Shown here in pieces: positions 5,237-10,185 of a DNA stretch of 10,185 nt. This stretch comes from Fibrobacteria bacterium GUT77 (GTDB taxonomy: Bacteria > Fibrobacterota > Chitinivibrionia > Chitinivibrionales > Chitinispirillaceae). The stretch's first letter is position 1. The number at the start of each line of letters is the position of its first letter. Both the position numbers and the translations under genes were made by a program. The DNA lies in assembly GCA_001462255.1 (NCBI GenBank), contig LIUJ01000276.1, positions 1-10,185 of the forward strand, read 5' to 3'. A model generated the notes under the pieces. That model worked only from the letters and a program-made list of their open reading frames with translations, ran no database searches and was not told the origin of the DNA.

Positions 5237-6991
5237 ATGCGGGTAAGCGTCGGCGTTCTTTTGTCGTTTGCGCTGTGCGCGACCGCTGTTGCCGCGCCTC
5301 CGCCGGATTTGCCCGGGGAGGAATTGACGGATAGGCAGGTGTTCCAGCAGAAGCGCAACAGCGGCGACGCCGGCGCGGCGATCATAGACGACGCCATAGC
5401 AAAGGTGTCGCGGACGGAACGCTCGTGGCTTGAGGGGGCCATGGAAACGTGGAACGCGCCCCCGCTCTATATGCAACAGGCCATGGACGAAACCATAATA
5501 CCATACGGCAAAGGGGGAGTATACATTCCCACCTACACGGAAACGAACTCCGAGCCGGACATCGAGGTGTTTGACGTGAACGACAATTTGGTTGCCACGG
5601 AACAGCCGGGGCGCACCGTAGCGCTCGAACCGGGCGAGTACAAGGTCATGCTCGGCAGCGGTTCGAGACAGCAGCGCATAGAGAAAAACGTGAGGGTAAA
5701 CGAGGGCGCCGCGCAACCGCTGATTCCCGACTGGGCGGGGCTTGTGATAGACGTGGTCGACGAGCAAGGGGTGGCGCTAAAGGGCGAGTACGAACTTGTG
5801 CGCATAGACGAGTTCGACCCCTACGGACGCGGCTACGGGGCCAGTATTGAACTCGGCGAGACGGTAAAGGCGTGGATACTGAAGCCCGGCGTTTACAAGA
5901 TTTTGGGCGTAGGGGAGGGTTACAACACCCTCACGAACTTCGTGACCGTGCGCCTGTTGCCGGGGGAACTTACGACGTTTTTGCTCATACAAGACCCAGC
6001 CGACTTTCGCATAAGGGGCGGCGGGACGATCCACCTCACGCCTACGGCTAAGCTGACGTCTAATTGGCGTTTCGGGTTAAACATAGGGATAAACGCGCAG
6101 TTCAACTCGGAAATCGACCATCAGGCGGAGTTGACGGCAAACACGTTTACGCTTGGCGGGCTCGTGGACGCTTGGTTGCTCTATAGGCGGAAACCCGTGG
6201 AGTGGAGCACGCGTTTGCGGCTCGACGAGAGCATAAACCTAACCGACGACGACGTAAAGGATATGGTCAACAACCCAGATCGCCTGCTCATGTCGAGCAT
6301 ATTCATTTGGAGGGTGCTGAATTGGTTCGGCCCTTACGCCCGCGTAGAGTCCAACACGAAGGTCTTCAACTCCAAGGTCAGGCGCTCGAGCGAGGGGGGG
6401 TTTTGCTTTACGGACGCCAACTACGTGTTCGACGAGGACGCCGGATTTGATACTTCGCAAGTTTACACCATAGAGCCGGCATTTTCGCCGTTTATCCTTG
6501 AGCTCGGCGCCGGAATGAACTTCGATTTGACCACTCGGCGTTACTTTGAGGCTAAGGCGCGCTTGGGTTTCGGGTGCGCCTACTCGCGATACGACGACCG
6601 GTACAGAATCATAGAGAGCGGCAAGGTGAAGTATGTGTCGGGAGACTCGCTCGCGCAAAAGCTCTTGGTGTCGAACGGCATAGTGCTCTTCCCGGAAGAC
6701 AGGGTGAACATATTAGAGGTGGGCCCGCAGGCGTCGCTTGGCGCCACGGTGAGGATCGGGGCGTTCGGGAGCGCCGAGGGGGAAGTAAAGTTCTTCGCGC
6801 CGGTGTTGCCGGAGCAGCGTCTTATGACGCCCGACGTCGAGTTCAGCGGAACGTTGTCGTGGCGTTTGCACCGTAGCCTGAACTTAGATTACACGTACCG
6901 GCAAACCCTAAAGCGTCCGGCGGAGTTGGACGAGCCGGTACACACGTCGGCGCACGGAATTTGGTTGCGATTGCACTACTCAAGCCGGTAA
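5237..6991 (+). CDS. Large exported protein, probable outer-membrane beta-barrel of the Mla-like operon
   Basis: I do not recognise a named family for this 584-residue protein. It has a signal peptide (residues 1-20, ending ATAVAA before PPP). Two successive beta-sandwich-like segments of PEGA/carboxypeptidase-regulatory style follow: about 105-155 (DIEVFDVNDN, LEPGEYKVMLG) and 165-252 (LVIDVVDEQG, LKPGVYKILGVG, LLPGELTTFLL). Residues 260-584 are rich in alternating polar/hydrophobic strands and aromatic residues (NWRFGLNIGINAQF, LNLDYTYRQTL, GIWLRLHYSSR), as expected of an outer-membrane barrel. The protein ends in Arg, not the Phe/Trp typical of many BAM substrates. The start is fixed by GGAGGG (5223-5228), 8 bases upstream, inside the lipoprotein gene. 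It ends the Mla-like operon, so an outer-membrane partner of the lipid transporter is the simplest reading, but this is inferred from position. A non-barrel surface protein is possible. Confidence 0.75.
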   Translation: MRVSVGVLLSFALCATAVAAPPPDLPGEELTDRQVFQQKRNSGDAGAAIIDDAIAKVSRTERSWLEGAMETWNAPPLYMQQAMDETIIPYGKGGVYIPTYTETNSEPDIEVFDVNDNLVATEQPGRTVALEPGEYKVMLGSGSRQQRIEKNVRVNEGAAQPLIPDWAGLVIDVVDEQGVALKGEYELVRIDEFDPYGRGYGASIELGETVKAWILKPGVYKILGVGEGYNTLTNFVTVRLLPGELTTFLLIQDPADFRIRGGGTIHLTPTAKLTSNWRFGLNIGINAQFNSEIDHQAELTANTFTLGGLVDAWLLYRRKPVEWSTRLRLDESINLTDDDVKDMVNNPDRLLMSSIFIWRVLNWFGPYARVESNTKVFNSKVRRSSEGGFCFTDANYVFDEDAGFDTSQVYTIEPAFSPFILELGAGMNFDLTTRRYFEAKARLGFGCAYSRYDDRYRIIESGKVKYVSGDSLAQKLLVSNGIVLFPEDRVNILEVGPQASLGATVRIGAFGSAEGEVKFFAPVLPEQRLMTPDVEFSGTLSWRLHRSLNLDYTYRQTLKRPAELDEPVHTSAHGIWLRLHYSSR

Positions 6992-7018
6992 TTGATTTTT
7001 CGCGTATGTAACAATTGC

Positions 7019-7028
7019 CCGATATCGG
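7019..7028. repeat. 10-bp perfect palindrome in the gap after the barrel gene
   Basis: CCGATATCGG is a perfect palindrome, 27 bases after the operon's last stop. A TTGTCA (7029-7034) follows at once and could be a -35 box with TAAAAA at 7052-7057, but the -10 is poor. It could be an operator for the 7082 gene. No T-run is present, so it is not a terminator. Confidence 0.3.
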
Positions 7029-7081
7029 TTGTCAAATTATTATCGACACAATAAAAAGAAGGGGCGGCAGGGCGGACGCAG

Positions 7082-8089
7082 ATGGAGCAAAACCCGTTTT
7101 CCGAGTTTATCCCCGTGCGGTGGCGGCCGCATGAGAACGACGAACCCGTCTACTCCGTAAAGCGCAACCACGGCGTAAAGGGCGCGTTTAAGTTGCACAA
7201 CGTAAACGACGCGATAAACGACAACCGGACGCCGCTTAGTAAGATACTTTTGGAGTACTGCATAGGCGAGCGCAGCTACCCCATCGTGACCGCGGCCGAT
7301 TTGTTGTGTTCCACCTATCCGTGGGACACCGCGGCGCAGGGGAATATTTTGGGCGAGGTGGCGGAGCGTATCGCCCGACGGATCACAAAGTATTTTTTGA
7401 AGCACTGGAGCAAAACCGGCAAGATGGGCGGGCTCTTCGACCAGGGGTTTGACCCCAAGAGTAGCGACGATTACATAGTCGCCCACACGGAGGAGTACGT
7501 TTTGAAGATACGGCGTTACCCGAACCTGATCATTTTGCGGCAGACGGGCGAGGGGGGGCGGGGCAAATTCGGGTACGAGAACATAAAGGAGTTGGACGGC
7601 TTTTTTGACTATCGTTACGCGGGGCGCCGCCATATTTTGGTTTTGGAGAGCAAGTTGGAGCGGATAAACGTAAACTGCGAAGACTTGCTCAAAAATCTGT
7701 TCAGGCCGCTCTCCAAGCTCTTTCCCGAGGCGGCGTTCAGCTACGTGCTGTTCGCCGACAAGCGTTCCGTTTTGGTTCGCGGGTCGCACGAGAGCCTGCG
7801 GCAACTTAAGCCGTTGCCGATAAAAATATACGAAGAACTGTCGCCGCATGGCATTGATACGTTGTTCTTCACGTTCAACGAGAGTCGCGACGATTTTGAG
7901 AGGATTAAGGACTTTTTAATCACGCAGTACCGTAGCATCCGCAAGTTGGGGGTAACGCTTTACGGCAAGACGGTGGTGACGGACAAGGAGCTTATCGTAT
8001 TCGACGGCGGCGAGACGCCGCACATAAAGTTGATTAAAGACGCGGTGACCGGTTTGTGGCGGGAGGTGCCGTTGCGTCACAAAAGTTAA
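7082..8089 (+). CDS. Unrecognised protein with a PD-(D/E)XK nuclease-like core
   Basis: This is a 335-residue cytoplasmic protein without signal peptide or membrane segment. I know no named family for it. The central part looks like a PD-(D/E)XK fold. A helix with Glu92 (GNILGEVAERIARRITKYF) precedes a strand reading KELDGFFDYRY, with Asp172, and then HILVLESKLERI, with Glu189-Ser-Lys191. The pattern Glu ... Asp, about 16 residues, Glu-x-Lys is the metal-binding and catalytic layout of this superfamily. After it come YVLFADKRSVLVRG, LFFTFNES and a C-terminal segment of strands and helices. The ATG at 7082 follows a purine-rich stretch (7056-7076) with GGCGGA as the likely ribosome site. It lies alone between gaps of 90 and 138 bases, and is 5 kb from the restriction gene, so no functional link to it is implied. 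A nuclease role is inferred and could be a DNA-repair, defence or RNA-processing function. Confidence 0.6.
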   Translation: MEQNPFSEFIPVRWRPHENDEPVYSVKRNHGVKGAFKLHNVNDAINDNRTPLSKILLEYCIGERSYPIVTAADLLCSTYPWDTAAQGNILGEVAERIARRITKYFLKHWSKTGKMGGLFDQGFDPKSSDDYIVAHTEEYVLKIRRYPNLIILRQTGEGGRGKFGYENIKELDGFFDYRYAGRRHILVLESKLERINVNCEDLLKNLFRPLSKLFPEAAFSYVLFADKRSVLVRGSHESLRQLKPLPIKIYEELSPHGIDTLFFTFNESRDDFERIKDFLITQYRSIRKLGVTLYGKTVVTDKELIVFDGGETPHIKLIKDAVTGLWREVPLRHKS

Positions 8090-8153
8090 ATTAATTTGCG
8101 CGACGGTGGGGCCATTGATTATATTTGTGTAAAGGATATTGATAAGAAGAACG

Positions 8154-8177
8154 ACGCGGGGGGCGCGCAAGCCGCGT
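8154..8177 (+). terminator. GC-rich hairpin after the nuclease-like gene
   Basis: ACGCGG (8154-8159) pairs with CCGCGT (8172-8177) over a 12-base GC-rich loop, followed by only TTC. It lies about 65 bases after the stop at 8089. It could slow or end transcription but lacks a T-tract, so this is weak. Confidence 0.25.
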
Positions 8178-8184
8178 TTCCGCC

Positions 8185-8206
8185 GTTGATATAAACAATT
8201 ATCAAC
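8185..8206. promoter_or_regulatory. Inverted repeat upstream of the secreted-protein gene
   Basis: GTTGATA (8185-8191) and TATCAAC (8200-8206) form a perfect 7-bp inverted repeat with an 8-base spacer (TAAACAAT), ending 5 bases before the AAGGAGG ribosome site (8214-8220). It may be an operator or a hairpin near the site of translation initiation. A TTGATT (8115-8120) further up could be a -35 box, but no good -10 follows. Confidence 0.35.
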
Positions 8207-8227
8207 CGATTGGAAGGAGGCCTTAAA

Positions 8228-8845
8228 ATGAACCGTTTGGCACAAACATCCGCCGTGTTCGCCGCCCTCTTGGTATTCGCCGCCGGCGCCGTCTTCGCGC
8301 AGACGAAGGGTATGATAGAGAGCAAGGCGTGGTATGTTGGTAGCGACAAAAAAGTTCAGGAAATGAGCTATTGGCGCATCTATTTGGGGGACTACGACGT
8401 TAAGCTGAAGCGTAATTACCCCGGTGAGGGCCAAATAGAACTCTCCGCCGGAATGAATTTTCAACTCTTTCCCGCCGGCCCCTCCAAAGGCTTCATAGAG
8501 GGCAACGGGCAGAGTATAAAGGGGAAGGTTTCGAGCCTGCCGGGAATGCGGATAGTGTCCGGCGGCGGGGAGGGCGAGGAGATCAAGATGGATGTGATCG
8601 ACTACATATACGACTACGGTACGAAGGTGGCGTTGAAAGACGGGCGCAAGGGCGATTTCATGATTGGCGCGGAGGGCGGCGGGCTCTTGGAGGTAAAGAG
8701 GTTCCAGCTTTCGGTGTACAAGAAGGAGAAGGGCAAGTTCGGTGAGGAAGAGCTCAAGGAGGTCACGGACAGGTTGCCCATAATAGGGATATCTTTCACC
8801 AAAGAGGGCGCCACGCGGGCGGCGGCGGAGGCCACGTCGGATTGA
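8228..8845 (+). CDS. Small exported protein of unknown function
   Basis: This is a 205-residue protein with a clear Sec signal peptide: NRLAQ, a hydrophobic run (residues about 8-22), and a cleavage site after AGAVFA before QTKG. I recognise no family. The mature part has beta-rich and glycine-rich stretches (MSYWRIYLGDYDVKLKR, IVSGGGEGEEI, LLEVKRFQLSVYKKEKG) and a charged, Ala-rich end. The ATG at 8228 is preferred because AAGGAGG (8214-8220) lies 7 bases upstream; an in-frame TTG at 8210 would overlap this site. It contains no Cys after cleavage and no visible membrane segment, so it is probably periplasmic or secreted. It has its own leader with an inverted repeat, and a 68-base gap to the phosphofructokinase gene. 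No function is assigned. Confidence 0.8.
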   Translation: MNRLAQTSAVFAALLVFAAGAVFAQTKGMIESKAWYVGSDKKVQEMSYWRIYLGDYDVKLKRNYPGEGQIELSAGMNFQLFPAGPSKGFIEGNGQSIKGKVSSLPGMRIVSGGGEGEEIKMDVIDYIYDYGTKVALKDGRKGDFMIGAEGGGLLEVKRFQLSVYKKEKGKFGEEELKEVTDRLPIIGISFTKEGATRAAAEATSD

Positions 8846-8872
8846 TTGTTCGGCCGGACGTATCCACTCTCC

Positions 8873-8878
8873 TATAAT
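8873..8878 (+). promoter_or_regulatory. Consensus -10 box before the phosphofructokinase gene
   Basis: A perfect TATAAT lies 35 bases before the ATG in an AT-rich stretch. No clear -35 is found at 16-18 bases; TTGTTC (8846-8851) is 21 bases away. It indicates that the kinase gene is transcribed separately from the secreted-protein gene. Confidence 0.4.
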
Positions 8879-8913
8879 ATTGAAAAACCAAATTGAAGGG
8901 GGAAGCGGTAAAC

Positions 8914-10185
8914 ATGGATTTACAGGATTTGGATTTTACGATACCCGCGTTGGGCCCCGGGCGGCGTCCGTCGCCCGTTCATCTTTCCAACCATCACGGG
9001 GACATGATAGTCAACTTTGTGCGGGACGACGAGTACATAGTTCTTGACGTAAGGGCTACGCCGGGCGTCACGGTCGAATACAAGCACAAAAACCTTATTG
9101 AGCGGGCCGGGCCGCGGGAGTTGATTTTTTTCAACCCCGACAAAGTGCACGCCGCCATCGTTACTTGCGGCGGTTTGTGCCCCGGTCTAAACGACGTTAT
9201 CCGCGCCATAGTGTTTGCGTTGTGGTACCAATACGGGGTGCACCGCATCTCCGGCGTGCGATTCGGGTATAGGGGTTTTCTGCCGGAGTACGAGCATCCG
9301 TTTATGACGCTAAAGCCGGAAGCCGTCGCGAACATCCACCGCGTAGGCGGTACGGTGCTGGGATCTTCCCGCGGCAACGGCGAGCGTACCTCCGATATCG
9401 TCGACAGAATAGAGATGGAGGGCATAAACCAACTTTACACGATAGGCGGCGACGGGACGCAACGCGGTACGTTGCGCATAGCCGAGGAGGTTGAGCGCCG
9501 CGGGCTCAACGTGGCGGTTGTGGGCGTTCCAAAAACCATAGACAACGACTTGAGCTTCATAGAAAAATCTTTTGGCTTTGAAACAGCCGTTTCGGAGGCG
9601 GTTATGGCCGTGTCCGCCGCGCACGTGGAGGCGGAAAGCGCCGTGAACGGCATAGGGTTGGTCAAGCTGATGGGCAGGGAAGCGGGTTTCATAACGGCGT
9701 CCACAGCCATAGCCTCGCGCGACGCCAACTTCGCCCTCATCCCGGAGTTGCAGTTTGACTTGGACGGGGACAACGGCTTTTTGGCGCATCTTGAACGGCG
9801 GCTGGCGAAACGCGGCCACGCGCTTATCATTGTGGCGGAGGGCGCCGGCCAAGAGCACCTCTCGTCGGGCGGCTCAAGGGAGTTCGACGCCTCCGGCAAC
9901 AAAAAATTCGGCGACATCGGCCTGTTCCTTAAAGACTATATCACAAAGTATTTTAAGGAGAAAAAAATTGAGATCAACTTAAAATACATAGACCCAAGCT
10001 ATACTATCCGGGCGCGGGTATCCAATCCGATAGACTCCATTTACTGCGGACGCTTAGGCACCAACGCCGTCCACGCGGCGATGGCCGGAAAAACCAAGAT
10101 GCTCATAAGCCACGTCAACGACACGTTCGTGCACATCCCGACGGAGCTCGCCGTGGCAAAACGCAACTGCATAGACCCGGAGAGC
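8914..10185 (+). CDS. pfkA: Phosphofructokinase, ATP-type signature, trypanosome/plant-like group (3'-partial)
   Basis: This is a glycolytic phosphofructokinase that phosphorylates fructose 6-phosphate at C1. The frame is open from ATG 8914, behind GAAGGGGGAAG (8895-8905), to the window end: 424 residues without a stop, so the C-terminus is missing. Seen motifs are CGGLCPGLND (85-94), IGGDGTQRG (177-185), the catalytic PKTIDND (206-212), LMGREAG (252-258) and a fructose-phosphate-binding YIDPSYTIRA region with the following YCGRLGTNAVHAAMAG. The residue after GGD is Gly181, as in ATP users, not the Asp of pyrophosphate users. The catalytic loop has Lys207, which E. coli PfkA lacks. This Gly/Lys pair is typical of the long ATP-dependent forms from trypanosomes and plants, with an N-terminal extension of about 75 residues before the Rossmann part. 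ATP use is therefore likely but unproven. Confidence 0.92.
   Translation, partial: MDLQDLDFTIPALGPGRRPSPVHLSNHHGDMIVNFVRDDEYIVLDVRATPGVTVEYKHKNLIERAGPRELIFFNPDKVHAAIVTCGGLCPGLNDVIRAIVFALWYQYGVHRISGVRFGYRGFLPEYEHPFMTLKPEAVANIHRVGGTVLGSSRGNGERTSDIVDRIEMEGINQLYTIGGDGTQRGTLRIAEEVERRGLNVAVVGVPKTIDNDLSFIEKSFGFETAVSEAVMAVSAAHVEAESAVNGIGLVKLMGREAGFITASTAIASRDANFALIPELQFDLDGDNGFLAHLERRLAKRGHALIIVAEGAGQEHLSSGGSREFDASGNKKFGDIGLFLKDYITKYFKEKKIEINLKYIDPSYTIRARVSNPIDSIYCGRLGTNAVHAAMAGKTKMLISHVNDTFVHIPTELAVAKRNCIDPES

Noticed and set aside
5216..5767. 183-residue open frame on the minus strand
   Set aside because: It is antisense to the exported protein's signal peptide and first repeat, and has no recognisable motif.
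7040..7849. 269-residue open frame on the minus strand
   Set aside because: It is antisense to the nuclease-like gene and has no domain or ribosome site; the + strand gene has a coherent motif pattern.
9755..9982. 75-residue open frame on the + strand in another frame
   Set aside because: It overlaps the uninterrupted phosphofructokinase frame, which carries clear conserved motifs across the same bases.

Overview
The window comes from a diderm (Gram-negative type) bacterium. The evidence is an MCE/Mla-type envelope lipid-transport operon, an outer-membrane lipoprotein with a clear lipobox, and a large exported protein that looks like a beta-barrel. Most of the window (about 2.7 kb to the end) is moderately GC-rich and codes densely on the + strand. 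The first 2 kb is visibly more AT-rich. The phosphofructokinase type and the overall style would fit a Fibrobacterota- or spirochaete-like lineage or a related gut bacterium, but this is a weak inference and no marker gene fixes the taxon.

Layout, all genes on the + strand. (1) Positions 2-1939 hold the C-terminal part of a Type IIG (Eco57I-like) restriction-modification enzyme: the adenine methyltransferase core and a TaqI-like target-recognition region, with the N-terminus outside the window. (2) Positions 1940-2084 are a leader with a promoter, an unattached strong Shine-Dalgarno and a small hairpin, followed by an OsmC-family peroxiredoxin-like gene (2085-2507). (3) Positions 2508-2749 are a non-coding stretch with a hairpin just after the OsmC stop, a promoter and a possible 10-residue leader ORF. 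(4) Positions 2750-6991 form a four-gene operon: an MlaF-like ATPase, an MlaD-like MCE protein, a PqiC-like (ABC_trans_aux) lipoprotein and a 584-residue exported protein with two beta-sandwich-like repeats and a C-terminal barrel-like half. A 64-bp dispersed palindromic repeat lies between the ATPase and MCE genes. (5) Positions 7082-8089 encode a protein with a plausible PD-(D/E)XK nuclease core. (6) Positions 8228-8845 encode a small secreted protein of unknown function. (7) Positions 8914-10185 encode a phosphofructokinase of the trypanosome/plant-like group, cut by the window end.

The most coherent system is the 2750-6991 operon. The ATPase would power lipid movement, the inner-membrane-anchored MCE protein would form the periplasmic ring or tube, the lipoprotein would sit at the outer membrane, and the large exported protein is a candidate outer-membrane partner not found in the classical Mla operon. 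No MlaE-like permease is present next to these genes, so it must be elsewhere in the genome. No stretch over 300 bases lacks a gene. No tRNA, rRNA, CRISPR array or transposase was seen.
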